Shown: positions 12,501 to 22,398, counted from the stretch's first letter. The stretch: DNA of 64,000 bases from Plutella xylostella (GCF_932276165.1 NC_063988.1:1922001-1986000), one strand, 5' to 3'. Numbers and translations: made by a program. The notes: a model not told the origin generated them from the letters alone.

Positions 12501-14813
12501 CTTTTTCACGATAATTTTTTGATCAAAGGCTCGGGTGCATAGTTTACATTAGGAAGCGAAGCTGGTGAGTAAATGACTCTGCAAATACAATGCAATAAAT
12601 GCGATCTCTTGCGTTAAATACACATTTTAAATAAATTTAAACCACATTAACGCCCTGTTTCACAATGTTTGGCTACCTGTGAGATAAAATACGTGCTGTC
12701 ACTCTCTGTTATTATTTTTTTGACAGTGACAGCATGTATTTTATTTTATTCCACAGGTAGCCACTAACCAGACATTGTGAAACAGGGCCTAAAACTTATT
12801 GAAAACATAGTTTATCTATAATTTTCTTTTTTCAAAACACGTCTATTTTCTTTCTCTAAAATATTTGCAACCGGCCAGACTTTCTGTGAAGGACACCACT
12901 AGCCCCAACAATTTTTCTCATAATCACACATACCTACCTAAATAGAACAACTTTTTATTTTTTAAATTCAAATTTCGAACGTTTTATTTTTAAAGTACGA
13001 ACCTGCGTGAACTAGTGATGTGAACGCGAGAGCCGCGATGACCGATACCTGGCGCGCCACGCGAGACATGACTGACTCGCAGACGCCGAGGAAAGACGTT
13101 TTATTATTATTGACTCATTGATGAATTACTACACGACGCAACTTGCAACTGCGATAGGCTGATATTGACGAAGATTAACATATGTATTGTGGTTAAAAAT
13201 GCTGTTAAACAAAACGTTTAAATGAAGTTTTTAAAGAACAATCACAATGTCGAACAAACATCGTTGCATGTGCTGCAGATCGTTCGACGGCAATCTGAAA
13301 TCATCAGCTACGCTTTTGATCAATACATTTAAATGTAAATCCCATAGAACAACGCGGATTTGGACCATGCGTTCTCAATGGCTAAATTCTAAAGATCCTG
13401 AAGTTTCATAAATTACTTCCGATTATTTATTAAGCGTGTTTTTTTTCGAATAATTAATTAAATTAATTTAAGTACCTACCTACCTACCTACCAGTTACCC
13501 TTATCTCTTATAATTATGTTATTAAAGTTAGTTTAGCTAATATTAGGATATGCTTATTGGTAAGTTCTAAAATTACCAAACAGGGATCGATTTTTGCTGA
13601 AAATCTTTGTTGGTGATTTATTTTAATTTTAATATAAACCAAAAAAATCCTTGAACTATAAATTTGTTCAGAGATCAGTAACCCCGTTTCGTATTACAAT
13701 GTTTATTTTTAGACAAGTATCGGTAATTCACATTTATTTTCAGTTCTGAACTAATGGGCCATCACTATGGAAATTTTAACCAACTTATTTAGAATTACCA
13801 TTAAGAAGTACTGAATATAAGACAAAGATAGAACTATAGATATAACCGAAAATAGCATGCAGGATAGCATATAACGGCTTTTTGTATTTTAAGAAATTTG
13901 TTAATGATTATTACAACACGAGTAAGTTAAGTACCTACAGTCAGAAAATAGATGAATGGTAGTAATAAGTGACATGAAAAATACGACTGTTTCTATGTAG
14001 GTTGTAGGTATCATGGTTTGATATTATTCGAATTATTGCAAAAAAAAACTTGGGATTTTACGAAAACATGCATAATTAGACAAAGGTGTTCATTTTCAAC
14101 CTAAAGATAGGTAGGAGGGTGGCGAGACTAAAGGTAGAGTACTAATAGTCATTTCACTGCCACAACCCAGTCCCCACTGCTGGGGCACGGGTCTCCTTCC
14201 AATGAAGGAGGAGTTTCAGGCCTAGTCCACCACGCTGGCCTAGTGCGGGTTGGTGGAGCAGTGCGGGTTGATGGTCCAGTGCGGGTTGGTAGACCACTTA
14301 TTCTAGCAAGATTCAGACAATGTTTGGTAAACTTATACCTACTTTCCAAGGTGCTAAACCTTATGTCTGTAAGATTTTTGTGTTAAGTTTAGCGTAACGA
14401 ATTATACTGTGGGTTTTTTTTAAGTAACCTACCGAGTCATCGGGAATTTTTGCAAAAAATTATCAAAAGTTGGAATTGCCAAAGAAAAAAACTAATTTAG
14501 CCTGACCTGTAAAGGTCCACCTTTCAGCATCGTACGTAACGGACGCATCGCTCTCAGTATTCTTTATACAGAAATTCCCACAAGTGCGTCCACTTAATCG
14601 GCATTGCCGACGCCATACATTTATGAAAAATTCGTGAACCCATACATACCGATAGGTAGACGCTTATTTTTTTCAGCGTTTACACGATAAGAGTCTACGT
14701 ACCTTAGAAATCGGAATAATTAAATAAAAACCTAAAACAGAAAACTTACCAAAAAAATTGGCGCCAAACGTTTGGCTGACGCTCAAAAGGACGATTACTA
14801 CGAAAAGTGCCAT
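1478..14813 (-). CDS. Alkaline phosphatase, N-terminal half, with two alternative first exons
   Basis: Alkaline phosphatase is a secreted or GPI-anchored, zinc- and magnesium-dependent phosphomonoesterase; in moth larvae the family is abundant in the midgut. The coding exons are 14750-14813 or 13003-13069 (alternative first exons), 8509-8807, 4462-4654, 3460-3629 and 1478-1648. All junctions have GT/AG sites and compatible phases (1, 0, 1, 0, 0). In the 14750-start isoform the visible 299 residues contain GIFFIGDGMS (metal ligand Asp82), PDSACTATSYLTG (nucleophile Ser132), TTTRVTHASPAG (His195, metal site) and VIMGGGRR (about 243-250). Family members are about 520-550 residues, so the C-terminal half with the remaining metal ligands and any GPI signal is off the left edge. 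No frameshift or stop is seen. The family call is firm; whether it corresponds to a membrane or a soluble form cannot be decided here. Confidence 0.93.
1649..3459. other. Alkaline phosphatase intron 4
   Basis: AT-rich intron of 1.8 kb. An LINE tail lies at its right end (3288-3372). An imperfect inverted pair near 3018-3120 shares a 'cgtacaaggttgcg'-type core and may be a decayed MITE. Nothing else stands out. Confidence 0.6.
3288..3372 (-). mobile_element. RTE-like LINE 3' tail fragment
   Basis: The segment 'ggacgtaggcctctc...ccactggatgcgat' reads on the minus strand as the end of the LINE ORF seen intact at 62821-63914 (GEAYVQQW region). Only the last ~85 bp remain, as expected of a 5'-truncated insertion. 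Confidence 0.7.
3460..3629 (-). CDS. Alkaline phosphatase exon 4 (TTTRVTHASPAG)
   Basis: This exon has 2 nt plus 56 codons. Its first two bases complete the Gly codon begun in exon 3, giving GLVTTTRVTHASPAG, the conserved metal-site segment. The downstream stretch SERNWEAD...ECLDLGCKDIA is also typical of the family. Acceptor is TTCCAG and donor GTAAGG. Confidence 0.94.
3630..4461. other. Alkaline phosphatase intron 3
   Basis: AT-rich intron of about 830 bp in which I see no repeat or gene. Confidence 0.6.
4462..4654 (-). CDS. Alkaline phosphatase exon 3 (catalytic serine)
   Basis: This exon has 64 codons plus 1 nt. It holds PDSACTATSYLTGVK; by family homology the Ser of DSAC is the nucleophile phosphorylated during catalysis. 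Acceptor is CTCCCCAG at 4655-4656 and donor GTAAG at 4457-4461. Part of the acceptor region is repeated at 4714-4795. Confidence 0.95.
4650..4795. repeat. Imperfect tandem duplication spanning the exon 3 acceptor
   Basis: Unit 1 (4650-4713) and unit 2 (4714-4795) both begin 'tacgtctggggaggaag' and end 'tggaaatcattaggggaggcc'. Unit 1 includes the exon 3 splice acceptor and its pyrimidine tract, so unit 2 carries a second acceptor-like site on the minus strand at about 4719-4720. Confidence 0.8.
4786..4852 (+). mobile_element. RTE-like LINE 3' tail fragment with GAT-rich tail
   Basis: It contains 'aggcctatgttcagcagtgg', which matches the final codons of the LINE ORF at 63880-63910, followed by a (gatgat)-rich tail. 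Confidence 0.65.
5036..5160 (-). repeat. Dispersed repeat (also at 15950-16100, 20690-20770, 40085-40310)
   Basis: The block around 'gtcatctgcatacatta...gatagtttccgc.agaggcgccattt' recurs in the listed places in both orientations. The family is unidentified and no termini could be fixed. Confidence 0.55.
6967..7180 (-). mobile_element. Lep1-type non-autonomous Helitron
   Basis: It reads on the minus strand from 'ctaactaatattataaatgcg' through a (CTGT)n tract and 'ttactctttcacgcc' to 'gggaacagCTAG'. The CTAG 3' end next to T fits Helitron insertion between A and T. Related copies lie at 10413, 49292 and 62707. It has no coding capacity; such elements are mobilised in trans by rolling-circle enzymes. 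Confidence 0.85.
8509..8807 (-). CDS. Alkaline phosphatase exon 2 (first common exon)
   Basis: This exon has 2 nt plus 99 codons. Its first two bases (AA) join G from either first exon to make Glu, and it continues DVATPKPKKV. It contains WRSSAAATI and GIFFIGDGMS; the Asp of GDG is a metal ligand in the family. It ends FPVSGLAR at a GTGAG donor. Confidence 0.95.
9520..9787 (-). mobile_element. tRNA-derived SINE (family A head) joined to a (CA)n tract
   Basis: On the minus strand it starts 'gacgaccgaatggcgtagtgg' (A box) and then 'gggttcggttcccggct' (B box), as in the other family A copies. The body after 'aagacccgagaac' differs from those copies and ends in (CA)n at 9520-9546. Confidence 0.75.
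10413..10619 (+). mobile_element. Lep1-type non-autonomous Helitron
   Basis: Runs from 'tcctaactaatattataaatg' to 'gggaacagctag'. It is nearly identical to the copy at 49292-49502, including the (CTGT)n block and 'atcccggaattcccacgggaa', which suggests recent spread. Confidence 0.88.
11822..11945. mobile_element. MITE with 'aagtgccaattt' inverted ends
   Basis: It matches the copy at 22257-22398 in the core 'ataaccagggagtagtggtt...ttgacacat.tgtcatgaa' and ends in 'gaaattggcacttaag'. No coding capacity. Confidence 0.7.
11946..12108. mobile_element. Foldback MITE
   Basis: Imperfect inverted repeats of about 70 bp pair 'ctgttcatcaacagttgattg' with 'caatcgactgttgatgaac' and also their outer flanks ('gataggtact' with 'agtacctat'). 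Confidence 0.75.
12653..12792. mobile_element. Foldback MITE, 'ccctgtttcacaatgt' family (intact copy)
   Basis: The whole 140 bp folds: 'ccctgtttcacaatgt' pairs with 'acattgtgaaacaggg', and 'gtgctgtcactctctgtt' faces 'gacagtgacagca'. Other copies are at 17911-18030 and, interrupted, at 33541-33899. Confidence 0.85.
13003..13069 (-). CDS. Alkaline phosphatase alternative first exon B (signal peptide)
   Basis: ATG at 13069 followed by 22 codons plus 1 nt: MSRVARQVSVIAALAFTSLVHA, then G at the donor (G|GTTCGT). The sequence has a basic start, a hydrophobic core and a small-residue end (VHA), which is signal-peptide-like. The phase is 1, the same as exon A, so it joins exon 2 as Glu-Asp-Val. No clear TATA box is visible upstream. 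Confidence 0.8.
13070..14749. other. Between the two alternative first exons
   Basis: AT-rich DNA with a (CCTA)n tract near 13473-13492, a SINE-like tail at 14148-14300 ('cccactgctggggcacgg...') and a dispersed repeat at 14509-14640 that recurs inverted at 52745-52862. It must hold the promoter of first exon B, but I cannot place it. Confidence 0.5.
14509..14640. repeat. Dispersed repeat shared with 52745-52862
   Basis: 'cgtacgtaacggacg', 'gcgtccactt' and 'ggcattgccgacgcc' recur in reverse orientation at 52745-52862. The family is unidentified. Confidence 0.6.
14750..14813 (-). CDS. Alkaline phosphatase alternative first exon A (signal peptide)
   Basis: ATG at 14813 followed by 21 codons plus 1 nt: MALFVVIVLLSVSQTFGANFF, then G before GTAAGT, a strong donor. 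It has a highly hydrophobic core and a likely cleavage near TFGA. Phase 1 matches exon 2. A well-spaced TATA and initiator lie 120-150 bp upstream. It shares no sequence with first exon B. Confidence 0.85.
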
Positions 14814-14931
14814 CGCGTATGAAGTCTTGAATTAACGGATTATGATATTATAATGAAATTAATGAATAATGATAATGAAGTTAATGAATAATGAACCTTA
14901 ATGACCGCACGTGGCGTGCGCGCGTCTCTGT

Positions 14932-14966
14932 ACTGCCAAGAGAGCGCCGTCTAGTCCCGCCTTATA
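14932..14966 (-). promoter_or_regulatory. Core promoter of alkaline phosphatase first exon A
   Basis: On the minus strand a TATAAG box (14966-14961) lies 32 nt before the A of a GGCAGTA initiator-like site (A at 14934), the usual spacing of arthropod TATA/initiator promoters. Transcription from here would give a 5' UTR of about 120 nt before the ATG at 14813. Confidence 0.6.
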
Positions 14967-17754
14967 TCTCTGAACTAAGTTTGAGTAAAGGATGATGTTT
15001 TTTTACTGAAATACTGTGATTTGTTTTATAGAACTACTAAAATGATGATAATTATAAACATACTTAATTATGTTTAAACTCCAATCTTACCAAATAGGGG
15101 TGTTATGAGTTTGTTTCTGTTTGTCGTTGAATTAGATCAAAGTTTTGTGTCTTGTCTTGGTTGTGTTTAACCATGATTGATTAAAATCAGTTCAGCCAAC
15201 GAGCTCATTACCACTTGTCGGGGGATTTCATACTTGATTAGGTTATTAAAAGATACTTTGATAATAAATGATTGTCGAATGGTTGCAACTTTGCAAACAG
15301 CCACTTGACTATCAATAGAGATTATTGAAGATTAAGCACTCTCATGTATGTTGAATAGCATGTAAACGTGATAGGGTGCACTAAAGGAGACCCTAAATAA
15401 CCGCACCTAATGTAAAAAGTATGTATGTAACTAGGTCTGTCGCACCTGGGCGAATCAGCGACTGGCAGTTTTACTGATCTGACTAGGCCTCTCTGAGTGG
15501 CCAATTCTGAGACTGTTATTTTTTCATTGTATTTAACTTCTTATATGTATATTGTATGTAGCATACCCTAAATAATATTAAAATGAGTCTACACACATTT
15601 CCATTTCGAATAAGTTTCTAATCGCTCTATTTAGGACATGAAATAGCCCCCTATCATTTTTTTAACTTTTGTTGTCCTACACATAGGTAAACATACATAT
15701 AAATTATTTACCAAACACCCTGTATAAGATAGTTACACACGCTGGTCTTCCGTGAATGGAGAAACAGAAATACTTGGACGTCACGTCTTATCACGTCGTA
15801 ATCCAAATATTTATGCCGCCTTTTCTTTATTTTATTTTAATAAGCTCAGGGCTGTGACAGCTCAATCTAGCGCAGTGTGGCTTGTTCAAACAATACAACT
15901 GAAGGTAAAAAAAAACATAGAATTATATAAGTATAAGTAGTCAAATTTCAGAACTAGATCCCTTTTTGAAGTCAATAACGGGTTTGGTAGTTGTCGAAAA
16001 CTGTGAAAGTTTACTTTTTCTCAGATACAAAGTGGTGCACCTTACGGAAACTATGATGAAACCTTTAACAGATAATGTATGCAAATGACAGAAGAATAAG
16101 TTAACTTTTTTCGTTTTCTTAAATTTCAAAATCCGTACTTAGGGCTGTGTAGATTCAGGTTAGCGTAGAGTTTCTTATAAATATGTAACGTAACATTGAT
16201 CTATAAATACGTCTGTGCTATGATTAGTTTAGCAATAGTCGCCTGCTAAAGAGGATGCAAGTCGTTTTCTTCATATTCATTGTTGTGATTCGTGACTCTA
16301 GATAATGTTGAACCGAGGAATAGGTAGGTTGCAATCGAATGAATCCGTAAATTTTTTTTCCTAAAAAATAGTCGGAAGGTTCTATGTTAGAAAAACTGAA
16401 TATACCTACCTACAATTTACAATGTAATTGTGTATATTTTAAAAGTACTAGTAAGTAAGTAGGTACTTACCTCATTCTGATGTTAGGTATCATAATAACG
16501 TTTGTGAAAATACTCACACCAAGGGCCCTATCACGAAATAACATTTATGAAGTAAGTAATTAGTTAGTGTCAAATTCAATCCAAAAATCGTTGCCAAATC
16601 TAGTTCGCGATAGAAGTACACAACTAACACAACACAGCTCCAGATTACTGAGAATCTTTCTTTAATGTTGTAATAATGAATATTATTACTTATATTTCTA
16701 TCTCTTTAATATAATTATAAGTAGGTAATTAATATACCAATGAGTGATAGTTACAGTTTTTATCTCATCTCAATAATCAAATTAGGTAATACATTGCCAA
16801 GCGAGATAACAATAATATATAATTGCATAAGACACTACTAGAGGTGGTCAATATAATCTTTGCTTTGGTCCAAAATTAATGATAAAGTAGCGAACAATTT
16901 GATAAATACAAGACTTGACATGAATAAACAAGATAACAAGCAATGTTGCTTAATTAAATGATGAATGATAATAAAGTCGGTTTAAAATAAATTAAAATGT
17001 AAGATAATGTTCAACAAATACACTCGAGATAATAATTATCTTTGTCAATCCAGACGTGCCTTCATTTAGTAGCTAATGGATGGATAGTATGGAAAAAGAC
17101 TCTCTTGGGATTACCACTGTCGTTATAACCACTGTCGTCACATGTCTAATTGGAAGGTTAATGCATCGAGATAGAGTCGTGGTTATACAGCACAGCTGTT
17201 TTGTTTTTACAAATTAGGAATCTATCCCGTTAGGTTGGTAGGATGGTGGCACTGAATGGATTCTAAAAAGTACATCTTGTTAGTAAATTTAATATTTACA
17301 CAAGACTAACTACCTACTTCGAGAATCAAATATTACGGACAACATAATTATTATAATGTATTTTACCTTACTTGGCACTTAATATGTTGAGCAGTCTTGG
17401 AGTGTCTTATTATTTGAACTAATTTAAAAACTTTGTTATAAAATAAAACATAATGACAAATGAAATACTTACAAACACTAATGATTGATTTCGTAATTAA
17501 ACCATTTATTTTGGTTGTAGTTTATTTGTATTTTGATTAAAAAGACACACAAATATTGTGCCAAATAATAATTAATACAGTATACCTATTTATAATGTTT
17601 TTACGAACTATCAAAGTCTAACACAGTGCCATCTAGTGGCATTAAAGAGAACTACATGAAAGTCTGCCTCCTCACAATCCTAGCGTAAGAGTCCATATCT
17701 CAGGCGCATGACGCGTGACAGAGGCGTGTGGTGTGGCAATATAACGCGTCTGTG

Positions 17755-17800
17755 ATTGGCTGTTGAAAGTCTAGCACGTGCCGTGATCGTCGTGACGTCA
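17755..17800. promoter_or_regulatory. Cluster of CCAAT, E-box and CRE motifs
   Basis: Within 46 bp in a locally GC-rich stretch are an inverted CCAAT box (ATTGG, 17755-17759), CACGTG (17775-17780) and the palindrome TGACGTCA (17793-17800). This could be a promoter or enhancer, or part of an unrecognised repeat; the motifs alone do not prove function. Confidence 0.35.
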
Positions 17801-17910
17801 TCAGCTTAGTGCAGCAGTGAGTATTAGTGTACTAAAGATTACTGTTAATACTAGGCTCAGAATGAAATCTTCTATGTACTTAAGTACATCATAATTAATA
17901 ATTATTACAG

Positions 17911-18030
17911 ACCCTGTTTCGCAATGTCTGGTTAGTGGCTACCTGTGAGAAAAAAAGACATGATGTCACTCTCTGTTATTAGGTATTTTTTAGACAGTAG
18001 TAGAAGACTAACCAGACATTGTGAAACATG
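17911..18030. mobile_element. Foldback MITE, 'ccctgtttcacaatgt' family (diverged)
   Basis: Outer arms 'accctgtttcgcaatgtctggtta' and 'aaccagacattgtgaaaca' match the copies at 12653 and 33541. The inner arm is partly lost. Confidence 0.78.
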
Positions 18031-18270
18031 CGCTAATAACTATTATTATTACTTATCTAACACGGGGAAATTTATTGGAAAGCACTGAGTTTACCTTTCT
18101 CCTACCATAATCTGCATACGTAGTGTGAGTTTTTCGAACAGAGGTGAGTAAACGGAAATTTGTATGGCGCGGGTCAGTCGCCACCTAGCGGTACACGCGC
18201 TGCACAAGCTCAGCGCCATACAAATTTTGCGACATTTCCACACAGCTTCATTGGTAAAGAAAAATGTAGG

Positions 18271-18357
18271 TACGGTCAGGTGCAGAGCAACCTGACCCCC
18301 CTCTCATACTGACAATGCTTCTGAGGGGGGTCAGGTTTATCTGCACCTTACTGTACA
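18271..18357. mobile_element. Small foldback MITE ('tacggtcag.tgca' ends)
   Basis: Inverted repeats of about 30 bp include 'caacctgaccccc' and 'ggggggtcaggtt'. The ends resemble those of 20384-20521. Confidence 0.72.
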
Positions 18358-18498
18358 TTTGGGCCTTTTGGTAAGGGTTTGAATATTTTAAACAAGCGAA
18401 AAGTTTGCGTATTATTACATAGGTACAAACTAGTACAATAAATTAAAAATGAAAATTAATTATAAAAACTTAAAAATCATTAATTAGCAGGCACTATC

Positions 18499-19854
18499 TA
18501 GGGTTTCGTTCCCGTGTTCCCGGGAATTCCCGGGAAATATGTCATTCCCGAAACCGGGAAAAAAATATCATTCCCGGGAATTCCCGGGTATTATTTTTCA
18601 TCGATTCTATGCTATATTTTCATCTTTATTTATCTGTTTCTCTTACCTAAAACCAAAAAAAAAACGGCTTTTACATATGTGACCAAAGAGTATGTAAAAG
18701 CTAACGGTAGTGTGACGCCTATCATATTTTTTACCCGACTGCCGAAGGAGGAGGGTAATGTTTTTCGATTGTATGTATGTATGTATGTTTGTCTGTTTCT
18801 TTGTTCCCTCCTGTAGCCTAAACGGCTTGATAGATTTTGATGTATGAGGTATCGTTAGAAGCGTATTGATGGCGCGATGACGTTACATTAAAATGTACAT
18901 AGCGCCCTCTAGAGGACATAACGTGATGATCGAAAAAATAATATTTTTGCAACTATGCCGTGTGGGGTATCAAATGAATGGGCTTGATTTGCACATTACA
19001 AAAATATGCATATTGTAGGTATTTAAATAACAACACCAAAAATATTGAAATAAAAAATGTTCATGAACTAAAACCCGACTACTGACGTAAAATTTCATAA
19101 AATAAAAACAACTAAAAAGTTACAAATAAAAAAATATAATTATAAACAAACAAAAAACCTGACTGCACGCTAAAAAAGGTGAAAACAAGTCCCAATGTTA
19201 ATGGAAAGTATCGCAGGTGGGGACTCCGGGGACCAACTTGACCGCCACACAAGGCCGTTTTCTAAGTAACATTCAGCTAAATGGTGAAATCTCTGGTGTT
19301 CCCCGCTCAGGATACTTTCCATTAACATTGGGACTTGTTTTCACCTTTTTAGCGTGCAGTCGGGTTTTTGTTTGTTTATAATTATATTTTTTTATGTCCC
19401 GGTTTTGTGTCCGCGTTTTTATTTATATAAAATTACTAACGCAGAGAAAAAACTAAAATAAGAAGTTGGTTGAGCGATAAATCGCTGAATGAATTAATTT
19501 TTCTAAAACATTGCCTCAAGTGTAATTATATTTTAATAATATTATTTTCAAACTGTTAATCATAATACCTTTGGTTTAATTTACAATTAAGAAAAACAAA
19601 TGATTTTTTAAGTAAAACAAATCATTATAATTTTGGTTGTTAATTTATCTGACTGTTGCTTTTTTCTACCTATACGAGTAATAAAAGTAAGAGTTATAAA
19701 AGTATATTTGATTTAATTGTTAGTGTTTTAATACCCGAAAATAGCAAAAACTAGCATTTAAAATAAATTCCCGTTTCCCGGGAATTCCCGGGAAATCTTG
19801 AAAAAAATTCCCGTTTCCCGGGAACAGAAAAAGGTCGGGAAAAACGAAACCCTA
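18499..19854. mobile_element. hAT-like non-autonomous element with CCCGGGAATTCCCGGG arms
   Basis: The ends TAGGGTTTCGTT and AACGAAACCCTA are inverted, and the flanks are an exact 8-bp direct repeat (GCACTATC, 18491-18498 and 19855-19862). An 8-bp duplication and a YARNG-type end are hAT hallmarks. Both arms carry repeated TTCCCGGGAATTCCCGGGAA palindromes. A second element (18731-19370) is inserted in the middle. No transposase is present. Confidence 0.8.
18731..19370. mobile_element. 'ttacccgactgcc' element, nested in the hAT-like element
   Basis: The ends 'tttacccgactgc' and 'gcagtcgggttt' are inverted. The body includes 'gcgccctctagaggacataacg' and an inner inverted pair ('aagtcccaatgttaatgg' with 'ccattaacattgggactt'). 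A second copy lies at 45499-46127. Confidence 0.75.
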
Positions 19855-20383
19855 GCACTATCAAATTGTTAGGTAAGTATTCGAAGATTACTTTATTATG
19901 ACACTCAATCAATGGAGGGATATAAACAGATAATTATATAAAACCACGTTTATTCAGATATCAATTTTATTAAAATCTCTTTTCTTTCTTACGAAGCTTG
20001 TATATTTCTCTAGTTACATCGAATGTCTACCTTTGAATTGTTATAAAGATTTTCACATTATTTACTAAGTTACTTGTTATAAATACAAAAATTATTTTAT
20101 GGACGTAGGTTACATTACCAATGTCATTGTCAATACATTTTACACTGACCATAGTTAACAGTACGCAACTTTCTTGAATTTTACATCGAATCACCACGAG
20201 GCAGATTAATATAGCCGCTAGAGACGAGTTTGAACCCTTAGGTCCTAGACTCTAGACTGAGTCTAGACTTACAAGCTAGTCCGTCTCCATAGTAGCTATA
20301 AACACTTAAAAACCTATTTTCGCACTCACAAACAGCCAAAGATTTGAAAAATGAATTGGCAGTTTGCGGGTTTGATAAGGTAC

Positions 20384-20521
20384 GGTCAGCTGCATAAGTA
20401 GCTATACACTTCTGTATCTTGTCAAACTAACGAACCGTCAATGTTTCAATGAATTGATGATTGAGGTTTCAGATTGACAAGGTACAAAAGTGTATAGCTA
20501 CTTATGCAGCCGACTGTACAT
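20384..20521. mobile_element. Foldback MITE
   Basis: Arms 'cagctgcataagtagctata' and 'tatagctacttatgcagccg' pair over about 45 bp, with a 45-bp loop. Confidence 0.78.
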
Positions 20522-20550
20522 ATAGCTACCAATGAAGGCGAACAGATAGG

Positions 20551-20671
20551 GCCTTACCACGAAAAATAGACAGTGTTTAACCGATGTTTAGCACTGTCAA
20601 ACGCCTACAAAATCTGTCAAATTTAGATTTGAACACTTGTTAAACAATGTTTAAAGTTTTTTGTGGTAGAA
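20551..20671. mobile_element. Foldback MITE
   Basis: The outer ends 'cttaccacgaaaaat' and 'ttttttgtggtag' pair imperfectly; inside, 'agacagtgtttaac' faces 'gttaaacaatgttt'. Confidence 0.55.
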
Positions 20672-21101
20672 CAGTTTGTTTTTAAAAGGTACACAGTGGC
20701 GCCTCTTGTGGAGACTATCCTAAAACTTTTGACCGAGATTGTAGCGAATGGCAAATCTTGCACTATGCCTGTGCTGTACTTTTTTCTTTTAATAGAGTGA
20801 GCCGCTTTGTTTTTTACTGCACAATAAAATACAACATTGTATTGTATGAGTCTTTGTCATCACGTTCCTATGTATTTATTGTTAAGTACCTACAATGTAT
20901 TAGTCTATGTAATCTCTATACATGAAGCACACGAGCTATTTTCTAATCTTTACAACAATTCTGTGTAACTTCCATTATGAACTTTAATATGTACTTACAT
21001 TTATTTAACACATGTTAAAGTCTACAATTCATATACAGAGCGGATCCAAGTCAACAACCAAACAACAAAGGGGGAGTCAGTAAACCTTTCAAAATGAATA
21101 C

Positions 21102-21147
21102 CGAACACAAAAAATAACAATATCACAAAAAAAAACACATGACGCAT
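21102..21147 (-). CDS. Possible third signal-peptide exon (weak)
   Basis: ATG at 21147 opens MRHVFFFVILLFFVF, then G before GTATTC. It would be phase 1, like the two proven first exons, and so could splice to exon 2 at 8807. However, the donor is weak, the peptide is very Phe-rich because of a T-run, and no promoter is seen. Read it as a possibility only. Confidence 0.15.
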
Positions 21148-21689
21148 CGTGGCTTCAGGTAAATACGATATTCTGCTCTCATGATGCGTTTTAAAGGGCT
21201 TATACAATAAATACAAGTGCAAAATTAAGGGCTAAAGTTTAAGTTTCACTGCAAGAACAATGAGAAACTGAACTGCCTCAGAATAATAACCGGCCTCGCT
21301 ATCGATTAGATTAGAATGATCGATTTGAACCGAACAAGCGACAAAATAATTTTATTACTATTGTGTAATAAATATGTTATTACTATTAGTGTCGTTCTTC
21401 TCATTAGAACATAATAATATTAAGTTCCTTGGTGTGACTTATTCAGAATCGACAAGGTGTCAAATTATTTGTGATCGCTGAGCTGAACCAATTTGTATTA
21501 CGGTAAAGCGTGGAAATTTTAATTCGAAATAATGGAAGAGGCAAATTTGTGTGGACAAGGCCTTACATCAGAACTAAGACCTACACGTGCTAACACTGTC
21601 AAGGCTGCAACACACGTTGAACGAGGTTTAATTTTTTGATGGTTAACCGTAAGATGCCTGTATTACAGTATCGAAGGGTGTGGAAGAAA

Positions 21690-21725
21690 AAAGGTGAGGC
21701 CTTTGCCCAGCAGTGGGAAAGCAAG
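21690..21725 (+). mobile_element. LINE 3' end remnant
   Basis: 'gtgaggcctttgcccagcagtggg' matches the last codons of the RTE-like ORF. Confidence 0.5.
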
Positions 21726-22256
21726 TAGGGTAAAAAACGTAAGTAGGCGAATCATGAAAATATATGGGCGAATAATGATGAAGTTTGGTTTACATGAGAA
21801 CTTCGACCCCTTTGCACAAGTGACTGATTTGGACCCACTTGTAGGTATAAATCAACATCAAATAAACTTCACATTCATTTTTTAAACAAATTCTTGATAC
21901 CTTAATAATTATTTAACTAACACATAGGTAACTAACAATCACATTTCAGCTCAAATTAATTTAATATAAAAATAAGCTTTTTCAACGAAGCGTTAAATTA
22001 TTTATTAGGGTTCTTATTATTTACTAGCTAGGTAACATAAATAGATCATATCAACTCGACAGATTAAAAATTAAATAAATTATTTAATCGGGGAACATAA
22101 TATTAATTGATATTTTGTTGTTTATCTTTTTGCCAGAGGGACCCTTAGAGCTATGGCGCACAAACGTCGCAACGTTGACGCCTGTATAAAGTATTATACA
22201 ATCTACGCTTTGTAACATCAATAAAATAAAATATAATTGAGTATTTTGGATAAAAG

Positions 22257-22398
22257 TACTAAGTGCCAATTTAGTCGGTTGGAACATAACCAGGGAGTAG
22301 TGGTTGACTTTTGACACATTTGTCATGAATTTTATATGGAGATGACGTTTAATTTATAAATCAATCCCTGTCGGTTAGATAACCGACTATGGAGAAAT
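22257..22398. mobile_element. MITE with 'aagtgccaattt' inverted ends
   Basis: Ends 'aagtgccaatttagtcggtt' and 'gaaattggcacttaag'-like sequence are inverted. It matches 11822-11945. Confidence 0.75.

Larger units (their letters stand above)
8808..13002. other. Alkaline phosphatase intron 1 (distal part)
   Basis: Repeat-rich intron with a SINE composite (9547-9787), Lep1 (10413-10619), a LINE-like 3' end near 10843-10930 and MITEs at 11822-11945, 11940-12108 and 12653-12792. The 95-codon frame at 10880-11167 starts inside the LINE-like end and is AT-biased, so I do not call it a gene. Confidence 0.6.
14983..18498. other. Upstream intergenic DNA
   Basis: AT-rich, with the dispersed repeat at 15950-16100, a CRE/E-box/CCAAT cluster at 17755-17800, a MITE at 17911-18030 and a small foldback at 18271-18357. 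I see no gene. Confidence 0.55.
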
